64,000 nt of DNA from contig NZ_JARZAG010000022.1 in assembly GCF_029892155.1 (NCBI RefSeq), positions 1 to 64,000 of the forward strand, written 5' to 3'. Below, piece after piece: positions 35,011 to 43,796 of this stretch (the stretch's first letter is position 1; every line of letters begins with the position of its first letter). Below the pieces are notes generated by a model, which did no database searches, was not told where the DNA came from, and saw only the letters and a program-made list of their open reading frames with translations. The stretch is from Kitasatospora sp. GAS204B (lineage in GTDB: Bacteria; Actinomycetota; Actinomycetes; Streptomycetales; Streptomycetaceae). The position numbers and the translations under genes were made by a program.

Positions 35011-36377
35011 GGGGTCACCTCTTCGTGGACGGTGCGGAACATCTCATGGGGCGTGCCGGGGAGCGCGACGTGGTTGAGCGTGAACTGGTACACCGGGCCG
35101 CGGTCGGTCTCCGGGGGCGAGAAGGGGAAGGCGATGGTGCTGGCCAGGCCCTCGTACTGCGGGATCGGCAGGTGCGAGCTGGTGTGGGTCACGAAGGTCG
35201 CGATCGCACTGGCGGTGGCCTGGGTGGGGGCGGTGACGGTGATCAGCACGCCCAGTTCGTGGGCGGGCTGTTCGCGGTCCGGGTCGCGCCCGCCCAGCAC
35301 GGCGTCGCGGCCGTAGAGGCGGTAGTCGATGTCGATGTCGTCGGGGTTGACGCGGCCGGCGAAGACGTCGCGGATCTTCGCCCGGAAGTACTCCTGGGCC
35401 TTGGGCAACAGGCTCGGCAACTGCTCGATGACGACCCGGTCGCGGATGCCGCCGACGGCGATGCTCTGGTAACCGACCAGCCGGGAGCCCTCCAGCTTGA
35501 CCGTGTAGGTGTCGCTGGGACGGTAGACGGCGCCGGCCACCCGCACCCGGCGCTCGTCCAGGGCGGTGTAGGTCGCGTCGGTGGTGTCCAGCACGCCGGA
35601 GGGCTCGGTGATCAGGTAGGGGTTGGCGTTCTCGTACAGGGTGTGGGCGGCTACCGAGTGCGGGGTCAGCCGGGCGCCCGGGTCCAGCGGTTCGACGTCG
35701 AAGTGGTCCTCGCGCAGGTGGACGAAGAGGCCGTCTGCGCTGGGCGGGATGGCACACGCGGCGCCGCACTCGACGGTCTTGGCCGCGTGCCAGGTCAGCC
35801 CCGGGTCGGCGCCCATCGCGTGGGGCAGCGCCGCGTACAGGGCGGTGTCGCTGGCCCGCCCGGCGAGGACCACGTCGGCGCCCTCGCTCAGCGCCCGCTG
35901 GATCGGCTCGACGCCCATCATGCCGACCACCTGACTGTCCGTCAGGGTCTCCAGGTCGATCGGCGGCGCCGGGTGCAGCGGGCGGATGCGGCCCTGGTCG
36001 TAGCGCTCGGTGAGGTAGTCGGGGTCCTGGTCGGCGTAGATGAGGGCGAGCTTGAAGGACAGGCCCTCCTGCCGCGCGATCTCGCGGGCGAGCTCGGCGA
36101 CCTGGTCGACGCCGATGTCGCGTCCGCTGGTGCCGCAGGAGCCGATGACCAGCGGGACGCCGAGGGTGTCGCGGGCCTTCAGCAGCAGCCGCAGGTCGCG
36201 ACCGACGGCTTGGCGGGAGAGTTTCGGCTGCCCGCTGCCCAGGTAGTAGGGGCCGCTGTCGGTGGAGCCCGCGTCGCAGGCGATGACGTGCGGGCGCAGG
36301 GCGACGCCCCGTTCCAGCGACTCGACGCGGAAGCCCGCGCCGAGGACGCCGGTGGGCGCCAGGATCCTGATCTCCAT
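35007..36377 (-). CDS. AtuA family (DUF1446) protein
   Basis: This 456-residue AtuA/DUF1446 protein has recognisable blocks: IACDAGSTDSGPYYLGSG near the N-terminus, VIGSCGTSGRDIGVDQVAELA, GADVVLAGRASDTALYAALP and the KTVECGAACAIPPSADG segment. The name comes from acyclic terpene utilisation, where AtuA acts on acyl-CoA intermediates, but many members sit in other catabolic operons. Here it is linked to an ABC importer and a GntR regulator rather than to acyl-CoA enzymes, so a different small acid substrate is plausible. ATG 36377 lies about 35 bp below a TGCTATAGCA operator. Confidence 0.88.
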   Translation of the reverse strand: MEIRILAPTGVLGAGFRVESLERGVALRPHVIACDAGSTDSGPYYLGSGQPKLSRQAVGRDLRLLLKARDTLGVPLVIGSCGTSGRDIGVDQVAELAREIARQEGLSFKLALIYADQDPDYLTERYDQGRIRPLHPAPPIDLETLTDSQVVGMMGVEPIQRALSEGADVVLAGRASDTALYAALPHAMGADPGLTWHAAKTVECGAACAIPPSADGLFVHLREDHFDVEPLDPGARLTPHSVAAHTLYENANPYLITEPSGVLDTTDATYTALDERRVRVAGAVYRPSDTYTVKLEGSRLVGYQSIAVGGIRDRVVIEQLPSLLPKAQEYFRAKIRDVFAGRVNPDDIDIDYRLYGRDAVLGGRDPDREQPAHELGVLITVTAPTQATASAIATFVTHTSSHLPIPQYEGLASTIAFPFSPPETDRGPVYQFTLNHVALPGTPHEMFRTVHEEVTP

Positions 36378-36411
36378 CTGGTGGGTCGCTTTCTGTGAGT
36401 TGTAAGCTATT

Positions 36412-36421
36412 TGCTATAGCA
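36412..36421. promoter_or_regulatory. Putative GntR operator before atuA-like gene
   Basis: TGCTATAGCA is a perfect 10-bp palindrome within TTTGCTATAGCACA, located between the GntR stop and the AtuA start. The same motif occurs before the GntR gene and before the solute-binding protein gene. Confidence 0.7.
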
Positions 36422-36529
36422 CATGACCTGTAGAACGACCCGCGCACCGCCGCCACTCAGCGGACCGCTATCGGACCACGCGCTGGCGCTGCGGGCACTG
36501 CGGGCACTGCGGGCACCGCACGCGCCGCT

Positions 36530-37246
36530 TCAGACGTCCCAGCCGGCGAGGTCCGCGACGCCCGCGGCCGCGTGGGTACGGGCCAACTGCTCGGCGCGGT
36601 CGCCGTCATGCGCGCGCAGCGCGGCGAGGAGCTCGCGGTGCTGGCCGTAGCGCTGGATCGGCCCCGAGGCTCCGGCGGCGAGTTGGGCCACGGTGATCTC
36701 CAGCCGCTCGGAGCGGCTGAAGGCCCGGACCTGGTCCAGCGCGCGGGCCAGGTGGCTGTTGTCCGCCGCGGCCTCCACCAAGTCGTGGAAGTCCCGCAGC
36801 GCGGTGAAGACGCGCTCGACCTTGTCGGGGTTGAGCTGTCGGCCGACGTCGCGCTCGGCGCGCAGTGCCAAGCCCGCCGCGTCCGCGTCGTCGAGCAGTC
36901 GCTCCAGCCGGTCGAGTTGCTTGGCGGTGGCCTTCTGGGCGGCGAACCGGGCGGCCACTCCCTCCAGGGACGCCTCGATCAGCCCGCTCTCGCTTCGGGC
37001 CTGCGGGGAGACCGTGGCCACCCGCAGTGAGCGGGGCCCGGTGTGCTCGACCAACTGCTCCTGCTCGAGCCGGCGCAGGGCCTCGCGGACGGGGGTGGCG
37101 CTGACGCCGAGGCCGGCGGCCAGGCCCCGCTCGGTGATCTTCTCGCCCCACGGCAGGTCGCCCTGGATGATCGCCGCCCGCAGGGCTCGGTACGCCTGGT
37201 CGGCCAGTGTCTGGGAGCTGAGGGCTGGAAGCGTCATATGACCCAT
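36530..37246 (-). CDS. GntR/FadR-type (FCD) regulator
   Basis: This protein of about 238 residues has an N-terminal winged helix: AYRALRAAIIQGDLPWGEKI, then LAAGLGVSATPVREALRRLE. A C-terminal FCD helical domain with RDFHDLVEAAADN and YGQHRELLAALRAHDGDRAEQL follows. Such regulators bind short palindromes and respond to small carboxylates. ATG 37246 is used; ATG 37237 and GTG 37267 are alternatives, the latter lying inside the operator. It sits between the transporter and the catabolic genes, all on the same strand, and probably controls both and itself. Confidence 0.85.
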   Translation of the reverse strand: MGHMTLPALSSQTLADQAYRALRAAIIQGDLPWGEKITERGLAAGLGVSATPVREALRRLEQEQLVEHTGPRSLRVATVSPQARSESGLIEASLEGVAARFAAQKATAKQLDRLERLLDDADAAGLALRAERDVGRQLNPDKVERVFTALRDFHDLVEAAADNSHLARALDQVRAFSRSERLEITVAQLAAGASGPIQRYGQHRELLAALRAHDGDRAEQLARTHAAAGVADLAGWDV

Positions 37247-37254
37247 TTGTTGTC

Positions 37255-37264
37255 TGCTACAGCA
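37255..37264. promoter_or_regulatory. Putative GntR operator at the gntR start
   Basis: TGCTACAGCA, one base away from a perfect palindrome, lies within 10-20 bp of the regulator's start codon and immediately after the ABC ATPase stop. This position fits autorepression. Confidence 0.65.
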
Positions 37265-37270
37265 CACTTG

Positions 37271-38413
37271 TCAAACAGCACGTAGCACGGACGGAGCCAC
37301 CGCCCGTCCGAGGTCGGCTTCGCGGTCGGCAGGGACCGGCTCGTCGGTGACGAGACTGGCGGCGGCGGGGGCCGGCGTGACCTGGACGGTGACGCCGTGG
37401 ACGCGGCGGGTGCTGAGGGCCTGGAGGGAATGCGGTCCCACCTGGAGGGTGTAGAGATAGTGGTCGCCGAGGAAGGTCAGCTGGGTGACCTCGGCCTGCC
37501 AACCGGCGCCACCCGCGCCGGTTCGCGGCTCGCTGAGGATGAGCGCCTCGGGTCGAATCGCCGCGGTCGCGATGCCGGGCGCGGAACCGGCTTCGCCGTG
37601 GCAGGGGATGCCGCCCGGTAGCCCCGGGACCTCCAGCAGCACGGTGTCGGCGCCGGTCCGGCGGGCGGTGCCGGTCACGAAGTTGCAGCGGCCCAGGAAG
37701 TCGGCGACGAACCGGCTGCCGGGGCGGTGGTAGACCTCCTCGGGCGTGCCCGCACGAACGATGCGACCGCCGTTCATGACCAGGATCCGGTCGCTCATGG
37801 CGAGCGCCTCGGTCTGGTCGTGGGTGACGAAGACCGTGCTGATGCCGAGCTCGCGTTGCAGCTCGCCGAGCCATTCGCGGGCCCGTTCGCGCAGCTTGGC
37901 GTCCAGGTTGGAGAACGGCTCGTCGAGCAGCAGCGCGCTGGGCCGGTGGGCCAGCGCCCTGGCCAGCGCGACGCGTTGCTGCTGGCCGCCGGAGAGCTGG
38001 TGCGGGTGCGCGGCCGCACGGTGACCGAGTTCGACCAGGTCGAGGACCTCGCCGACGCGGCGGGTGATCTCGGCCTTGCCGACGCGGCGGATCTTCAGCG
38101 GGAAGCCCACGTTCTGTGCCACCGTCAGGTGCGGCCACAGCGCGTAGGACTGGAAGACCACGCCCAACTCCCGCTGCTCGGCCGGGAGATTGCGGCGCGC
38201 GGCGGCGTCGAAGAGCACCCGGTCGCCGTGCGCGATGGTGCCGGCGTCGGGGGTGTGGAAGCCGGCGATGGACATCAGGGTGGTGGTCTTGCCGCAGCCG
38301 CTGGGGCCGAGCAGGGTGACGAACTCGCCGTCGGGGACGGTGAAGTCGACCTGGTCCAGGACGCGGGCGGACCCGAAAGCCTGGGTCAGCCGGCGGACGG
38401 AGATCTCAGGCAT
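37271..38413 (-). CDS. ABC importer ATPase (PotA/FbpC-like)
   Basis: This 380-residue ATPase has Walker A LLGPSGCGKTTTLMSIAG, the Q-loop VVFQSYALWPHLT, the signature QLSGGQQQRVALARALA, Walker B ALLLDEPFSNLDAK and the switch histidine FVTHDQTEA. A TOBE-type regulatory domain follows (AIRPEALIL, LGDHYLYTLQVG). The group serves iron, thiamine, spermidine, phosphonate and related importers. It overlaps the permease by 8 bp and is probably energised for the solute-binding protein at 40264. Confidence 0.93.
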   Translation of the reverse strand: MPEISVRRLTQAFGSARVLDQVDFTVPDGEFVTLLGPSGCGKTTTLMSIAGFHTPDAGTIAHGDRVLFDAAARRNLPAEQRELGVVFQSYALWPHLTVAQNVGFPLKIRRVGKAEITRRVGEVLDLVELGHRAAAHPHQLSGGQQQRVALARALAHRPSALLLDEPFSNLDAKLRERAREWLGELQRELGISTVFVTHDQTEALAMSDRILVMNGGRIVRAGTPEEVYHRPGSRFVADFLGRCNFVTGTARRTGADTVLLEVPGLPGGIPCHGEAGSAPGIATAAIRPEALILSEPRTGAGGAGWQAEVTQLTFLGDHYLYTLQVGPHSLQALSTRRVHGVTVQVTPAPAAASLVTDEPVPADREADLGRAVAPSVLRAV

Positions 38414-40256
38414 GGCGGCCTCTCTCGCTCGTCTCGTTCATCTTGTCTGTCTTGCCTGTCTTACCTGTCTTGCGTGCCCTGCTTGCTGCACTCGTCTTGC
38501 GCAGGGTCCACCCGAGGCCGATCGCCAAGGCGCCGGCGACCAGCAGGACTTGGACCAGAGCCAGGGCGGCGACCGGCCCGGGGAGCCCCTTGGACCAGGT
38601 CTGGAGCATGGTGGTGCCGAGCAGTTCGGTGCCGGGCTTGGTCAGGAACACCACCGGGTCGTAGTCGCTGACCAGGGTGACGAACATCAGCACCAGAGCG
38701 CTGAGCAGCGCCGGGCGCAGCAACGGCAGCGTGATGCGGCGGGTGGTGGTCCACCAGCTCGCGCCCGAGCCGGCGGCGGCCCTGGCCAGTTCCGGGCTGA
38801 TCCGGGCCAGCGCCGGGCTCAGGACGATGTAGGCGAGCGTCATGTTCCGCACGCACAGGGCGAGCAGCTCGCCCCAGAGGCTGTTGCGCAGCAGCGCGCC
38901 CGGCCAGTCGACGATCAGGAACAGCCAGAAGAAGCCGACGCCGAAGACGATGCCGGGGGTGGCGCGGGGGTAGACCAGCAGCGCGGGCAGGGTGCGGCGC
39001 AGCCGGAAGCGGGAGCGGTGGGCGACGACCGTGGCGAGCGCCACCAGCGCGACGGTGGCCACGCTGCCGACCACCGCGACCAGCAGGCTGTCGGTGATCG
39101 CGCGGTGCAGGGTGGGATCGGTCCAGATCTGGTGCCAGTTGGCGCCGGTCCACAGGTGCCAGGGCGCCACCAGCGTGGTCAGGTCGGTGACCGATGACAT
39201 CAGGGCCAGGCCCAGCAGCGGGATCACGCAGGTCAGGGCCACGAAGCCGGCCATGCCCGCCGCCGCCGGGAGCCGCCAGCGGCCCAGGTCCAGGGGACGG
39301 GCCGGCGGGGCGGCCCGGGTGCCGGCGGTGTAGCGGGCGGCGTGCCGCAGCAGCCGGCCGCGGGTGATCAGGATGGCCGAGGCCACCACGAGCAGCAGGA
39401 TCGCGCCGGCGGAGACGATCGGCGGGTCGGGGACGGCGCTGTTGGACCACGTGTCGTAGAGGTAGCTGGCGATGAAGCTGATGTGCGCCGGGCGGCCCAG
39501 GAAGAGCGGGATGCCCAGCACCTCGAGGCAGAGCGTGAAGATGAGCATCCCGCTGTCGAGCAGGGCGGTGCGCAGCATCGGCACGGTCACGGTGCGCAGG
39601 ACGCGCGGCGTTCCGCCGCCGGAGGCGCGCACGGCGTCCTCCAGCGTGCCGTCCGCGCCCTCCAGCACCGCCTTGCAGGTCAGGTAGGCGATGGGGAGGG
39701 TGACCACCGCGCCGAGCACGGACATGCCGGGGAGCGAGGTGAGATTCCAGGCGGGCAGGTGCAGGGTCTTGGACCACAGCTGGGTCAGGTAACCGGCCGG
39801 TCCGTACAGCGACTCCCAGCCGACGATCAGTCCCAGCGGCGGAATAAGCAGCGGGGCCGACAGGGCCGGGCCCAGCCAGCGCCGGCCGGGCAGGTTGGTG
39901 CGGGTGACCAGGACGGCGAAGGTGGCGCCGAGCAGCACCGCGAGTGCGGTGGCGGTCAGCGCGAACAGGGCGGTGTTCAGGGCGGCCTGACGGAACGCCG
40001 GATCGGCGAAGAGCTTCCCGTAGGCGTCGACGCTGAACACGCCGCCGGGCAGGTAGTAGGGCTTGGAGCGCAGCGAGGTGACGACCAGGGGCGCGAGGGG
40101 GGCCAGGGTCAGCACGGCGACCGCGGCCCAGACCAGGTACTGGCCGGGTCCCTGAGGGAGGTGGCGGCGGCGCCGGTCGCGCGGGGCGACCGGGGCGGCG
40201 GCAAGCGGGTGCGAGTGCGGGTGCGAGTGCGGGTGCGGGTGCGGGTGCGGGGTCAT
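38406..40256 (-). CDS. ABC importer permease, double-length FbpB-type
   Basis: This 616-residue permease carries two permease halves, each with about six helices. Both EAA-type loops are visible: EDAVRASGGGTPRVLRTVTVP and ELARAAAGSGASWWTTTRRIT. This architecture is typical of Fe3+, thiamine and 2-aminoethylphosphonate importers. The cytoplasmic N-terminus contains an unusual His-Pro repeat (HPHPHPHSHPHSHP), encoded by a GGGTGC-like microsatellite. ATG 40256 lies 7 bp behind the binding-protein gene. Confidence 0.92.
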   Translation of the reverse strand: MTPHPHPHPHSHPHSHPLAAAPVAPRDRRRRHLPQGPGQYLVWAAVAVLTLAPLAPLVVTSLRSKPYYLPGGVFSVDAYGKLFADPAFRQAALNTALFALTATALAVLLGATFAVLVTRTNLPGRRWLGPALSAPLLIPPLGLIVGWESLYGPAGYLTQLWSKTLHLPAWNLTSLPGMSVLGAVVTLPIAYLTCKAVLEGADGTLEDAVRASGGGTPRVLRTVTVPMLRTALLDSGMLIFTLCLEVLGIPLFLGRPAHISFIASYLYDTWSNSAVPDPPIVSAGAILLLVVASAILITRGRLLRHAARYTAGTRAAPPARPLDLGRWRLPAAAGMAGFVALTCVIPLLGLALMSSVTDLTTLVAPWHLWTGANWHQIWTDPTLHRAITDSLLVAVVGSVATVALVALATVVAHRSRFRLRRTLPALLVYPRATPGIVFGVGFFWLFLIVDWPGALLRNSLWGELLALCVRNMTLAYIVLSPALARISPELARAAAGSGASWWTTTRRITLPLLRPALLSALVLMFVTLVSDYDPVVFLTKPGTELLGTTMLQTWSKGLPGPVAALALVQVLLVAGALAIGLGWTLRKTSAASRARKTGKTGKTDKMNETSERGRHA

Positions 40257-40263
40257 GGCGGGG

Positions 40264-41397
40264 TCAGTGGCCCAGGGCCTTGTTCCAGCGGTCGGTGATG
40301 GCCTTCTGCTGGTCGACCACGTCCTGGGAGACCGGGACGAGGTAGGTGGTGTTGGCGGGCACGTGCTTGGCCAGATCGGTCAGATCCGCGGTGCAGCCGC
40401 TCGCGGACCGGAAGTCGTTCATCGAGGCCTCCATCCCGGCCGCGCACATCACCTGCTGGCCCTCGGCGCTGTAGAGGTAGTCCAGGAAGAGCTGGGCCGA
40501 GGCGGGCGACGCCGCGCCGGCGGTCTGCGTGATCAGCCGCGGCACCAGCGGGGTGGCGTCGCTCATGTACCCGTAGTCGGCCAGGCCCTTGTACTGCGGG
40601 ACCACGGCCTGGGCCAGCCCGCTGGAGAGCCAGGCGACCGAGGCACCGCCCTGGGCCAGGTACTGCATGCCGTCCAGGCCCTCGTCCATGGTCCTGGTGT
40701 GCGGGCCGTAGGCGTCCAGCCGGCCGTAGGCGGTATCGGCGCCCAGGATGTGGGTCAGGCCGTAGACCGCCTCGTAGCCCAGCGGGTTGTTGGGCGAGTA
40801 GCTGACCAGCGGGAAGTGGGACGGGTCGTTCTTGACGCTCGCGGCCAACTGCGCGTAGCTGGTGGGGATCTGGCTCCCGGACAGCTCCTTGGTGTTCCAG
40901 GCGACCAGCACCGGGTCGGGCGACATCACGTACACGCCGTGGCCCTGGTCGGTGTAGCTCGGAAAGTTCGCCAGGCCCTGCGGGGTGACGCCGGCGAACA
41001 GGCCGTTCTGCTCGCCCTGCAGCACCTGGGCGATCGAGTCGGAGATCAGCAGGTCGGCGCTGCGGGCCTGCTGCGCGTGCTCGGACTGGTACTTGCTGTA
41101 GACCTGGTTGTCCGAGAGCTGCGAGTACGCCGGCTTGATCCACGGGTACGTCTTGGTGAAGTCGTCCAGCAGCGGCTGGATCACGGCCGTCGGCGCGTTG
41201 CCGTACATGATCAGCCCGGACTCGCCGTGCGACTTGGTGACCAGGTCGGCGACCGCCGCCGGAGCGGCGGGGGTGGCGGCGGCGGGCGGCTGCGCCGAGG
41301 TGGAGCTCTTCGAGCAGCCGGCCATGGCCGCGCCCAGGGCGAGGGCGGTGACCGCCAGGGCGGTGGCGGAGCGAGAGCGAGAGCGACGAGCGAGCAT
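40264..41397 (-). CDS. Solute-binding lipoprotein of the ABC importer
   Basis: This family-1 extracellular solute-binding protein of about 377 residues has an Arg-rich n-region, a hydrophobic core and a lipobox AMAGC that fixes it to the membrane outer face. GLIMYGNAPTAVIQPLLDDF and AYSQLSDNQVYSKYQSE are typical of the iron/thiamine/phosphonate-like subgroup, but the ligand cannot be read off. Two adjacent ATGs exist (41400 and 41397); the second has better spacing to GAGAGG. A TGCTATAGCA operator lies 29 bp upstream, so uptake is probably induced with the AtuA genes. Confidence 0.9.
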   Translation of the reverse strand: MLARRSRSRSATALAVTALALGAAMAGCSKSSTSAQPPAAATPAAPAAVADLVTKSHGESGLIMYGNAPTAVIQPLLDDFTKTYPWIKPAYSQLSDNQVYSKYQSEHAQQARSADLLISDSIAQVLQGEQNGLFAGVTPQGLANFPSYTDQGHGVYVMSPDPVLVAWNTKELSGSQIPTSYAQLAASVKNDPSHFPLVSYSPNNPLGYEAVYGLTHILGADTAYGRLDAYGPHTRTMDEGLDGMQYLAQGGASVAWLSSGLAQAVVPQYKGLADYGYMSDATPLVPRLITQTAGAASPASAQLFLDYLYSAEGQQVMCAAGMEASMNDFRSASGCTADLTDLAKHVPANTTYLVPVSQDVVDQQKAITDRWNKALGH

Positions 41398-41425
41398 CAT
41401 TGGCCTCTCTGAGCGGCAGCAAATT

Positions 41426-41435
41426 TGCTATAGCA
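41426..41435. promoter_or_regulatory. Putative GntR operator before the importer
   Basis: TGCTATAGCA (within AATTTGCTATAGCAGAC) is a perfect palindrome just upstream of the solute-binding protein gene and divergent from the MMPL gene. It is the third copy of the motif in about 5 kb of otherwise GC-rich DNA. Confidence 0.7.
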
Positions 41436-41564
41436 GACTGCATGATGCGAGGCCCCAACGCGAGACCGGCCGGTTAAGGGAATCGAAAGGTGCCCCCTCC
41501 TAGCGTCGTGAACGTCGCTGGCCCGTGCCCCTGCGGACCAGCCCGCTCCTGGAGGTGGTTCTTC

Positions 41565-43793
41565 GTGGAACGCTTCGCCGCGTTCGTCATGCGGCATCGC
41601 GTGTGGGTCAGCCTGGCCTGGGTCGCGCTCACTGTCGTCGGGGTGCTGATCGCGCCCCAGGTCGCCGGCCGTCTCAAGAGCGGTACCACGGTCAACACGG
41701 CCAGTTACCACGCCAACACCGCGATCGCGAAGGAGTACGGCGGGGCCGGCGCCAACCCCAGCGTGCTGGTCGTCGACCTGCCGCGGGGCGCCACCGCCGA
41801 CAGCCCCGCCGTGGCGGCCGGCCTCGCCGCCGCCGACCGGACCGCCACCGCCGTCCCCGGGGTGCGCGACCTGTCCTTCGCCAACACCGGTGACCGCGCC
41901 CTGGTCGGCGCCGGCGGGACCTCCACCCTGGTGATGGTCTACCCGCCCGAGCCCGGCATCGCGGTCGCCCCGCCGGTGCTGGACGCGATGAGCAACGCGA
42001 TCACCCACGCGGTCCCCGGCACCACCGTGCACCAGACCGGCATCGAGCAGCTCAGCGCCGGCGGCACCAGCGGCGGGTCCAGCGTGCTGACCGAGCTGCT
42101 GGTCGGTGTGGGGCTCGCCCTGCTCGTGCTGGCCTGGGTGTTCGGCTCCGCCCTCGCCCTGCTGCCGCTGCTGTCCGCCATCATCTCCGTGCTGACCATG
42201 CAACTGGCCGTCTGGGGCCTGACCTACGCCACCAACATCGCCATCAACCCCTCGGTGCAGTTCATCGTCGCCCTGCTGGGCCTCGGCCTCTCGATCGACT
42301 ACGCGCTGCTGCTGGTCAACCGCTGGCGCGAGGAGCGCGACCAAGGCGCCGACAACAGGCAGGCGGTGCTGCACTCGCTGCACAAGGCCGGGCACTCGGT
42401 GGCGTTCAGCGCGCTGATCGCCTCGCTGGGACTGTTCGCGCTGATGGTGGTCCCCGTCTCGTTCCTGCAAGGCGTCGGCCTGTCCGGCCTGTTCATCCCC
42501 TCCATCGCGGCGCTGGTGGCGCTGACCACCATCCCGCTGCTGCTGGTCACCGTCGGGCCGCGCCTGGACCGGATCCGGCTGCACCACCGCAGGAGCACCG
42601 CCTCCGACACCATGTGGACCCGCACCGCGCGCACCATCGTGGCCTGGCCCAAGACCGCGGCCCTGCTCGGCGCGGGCATCCTGGGCACCCTGTGCGCCTT
42701 CGGACTGACCATCAACATCGCCGCCCCGGCGTCCACTTCACTGGCCGCGAACGGCCCGGCGCAGCAGGGTCTGGTCGCGCTGCAGCACGACGGGTTCCCC
42801 ACCGGCGTGTTGACCCCGGTCCCGATCGAACTCCCGGCCGGCACCGACCCCGCGAGCACCGCTGCGACCCTGCGGGCCGTACCGGACCTGCACGGCGTCC
42901 TGGTCGCGAACACCCCGGCCTGGCAGCACGCCGGCAGCTCGGTGATCATGGGCCTGCCCAACAGCGAGATCGGCACCGCCCACGCCGGCAGCGCGCTGGC
43001 GAACCTGCGCGCCGCGGCGCCGCACAACGCGATGATCGGCGGCGACCAGGTCCAGGCGAGCGATGTCGCCCACATCATGTCCTCCTGGTTCCCGCTCCTG
43101 CTGGGCCTGGTGGCCCTGCTGACCTTCGTGCTGCTGGCCCGGGGCATGCGCTCGCTGCTGCTGCCCGCCAAGGCCGTCGCCCTGAACGTGCTGTCGGTCG
43201 GCGCCGCGTACGGCGTGCTGGTGCTCGTCTGGCAGCTCGGCTGGGGCTCGAACGCCCTGTGGGGCATCCCGGCGACCGGATCGATCAGCCCGTTCGTGCC
43301 GATGCTGCTCTTCGGCTTCCTGTTCGGGGTGTCGATGGACTACGAGGTGTTCATCCTGTCCCGGATCCGCGAGGCCTTCGATCGCACCGGACGCACCAAC
43401 GACGCCGTGGTCGAAGGCGTCTCCAGGACCGGACGGCTGGTCACCAGCGCCGCGCTGATCCTCTTCCTGGCGCTGATCTCGCTCTCCTCCTCGCCGGACG
43501 TGACGATCAAGATGATGGCCACCGGCATGGCGGCCGGCGTGCTGATCGACGCCCTGGTCGTGCGCACCCTGCTCACCCCGGCGCTGGTGGTGCTCTTCGG
43601 GCGCGCCAACTGGTACCTGCCCGGCTGGGCCGCCCGGCTGCTGCGGGTCGAGCCGAGCGCCCCGACGGCGGACCCGCAGCGCGAAGGCGCGGGGCACGAA
43701 GGCGCGGAGCACGAAAGCGGTGAGCACGACGGCGAGTACGAGCACGACGGCGCGATGAGCGCGGCGGGCACCCACCCGTCCGGGCAAGCTTGA
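41565..43793 (+). CDS. MMPL-family (RND) exporter
   Basis: This 742-residue MMPL/RND transporter has two repeats of one helix, one extracellular loop domain and five helices. LGLSIDYALLLVNRWREE and LFGVSMDYEVFILSRIREAF carry the proton-relay Asp-Tyr motifs. GTG 41565 is chosen for GGAGG at 41551 and because it removes an unlikely 25-residue extension. Actinobacterial relatives export lipids, siderophores or drugs. The C-terminal cytoplasmic tail (HEGAEHESGEHDGEYEHDG) is rich in His and Glu and might bind metal. It lies 3 bp before the response regulator and forms an operon with the two-component system. Confidence 0.92.
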   Translation: MERFAAFVMRHRVWVSLAWVALTVVGVLIAPQVAGRLKSGTTVNTASYHANTAIAKEYGGAGANPSVLVVDLPRGATADSPAVAAGLAAADRTATAVPGVRDLSFANTGDRALVGAGGTSTLVMVYPPEPGIAVAPPVLDAMSNAITHAVPGTTVHQTGIEQLSAGGTSGGSSVLTELLVGVGLALLVLAWVFGSALALLPLLSAIISVLTMQLAVWGLTYATNIAINPSVQFIVALLGLGLSIDYALLLVNRWREERDQGADNRQAVLHSLHKAGHSVAFSALIASLGLFALMVVPVSFLQGVGLSGLFIPSIAALVALTTIPLLLVTVGPRLDRIRLHHRRSTASDTMWTRTARTIVAWPKTAALLGAGILGTLCAFGLTINIAAPASTSLAANGPAQQGLVALQHDGFPTGVLTPVPIELPAGTDPASTAATLRAVPDLHGVLVANTPAWQHAGSSVIMGLPNSEIGTAHAGSALANLRAAAPHNAMIGGDQVQASDVAHIMSSWFPLLLGLVALLTFVLLARGMRSLLLPAKAVALNVLSVGAAYGVLVLVWQLGWGSNALWGIPATGSISPFVPMLLFGFLFGVSMDYEVFILSRIREAFDRTGRTNDAVVEGVSRTGRLVTSAALILFLALISLSSSPDVTIKMMATGMAAGVLIDALVVRTLLTPALVVLFGRANWYLPGWAARLLRVEPSAPTADPQREGAGHEGAEHESGEHDGEYEHDGAMSAAGTHPSGQA

Positions 43794-43796
43794 GCC

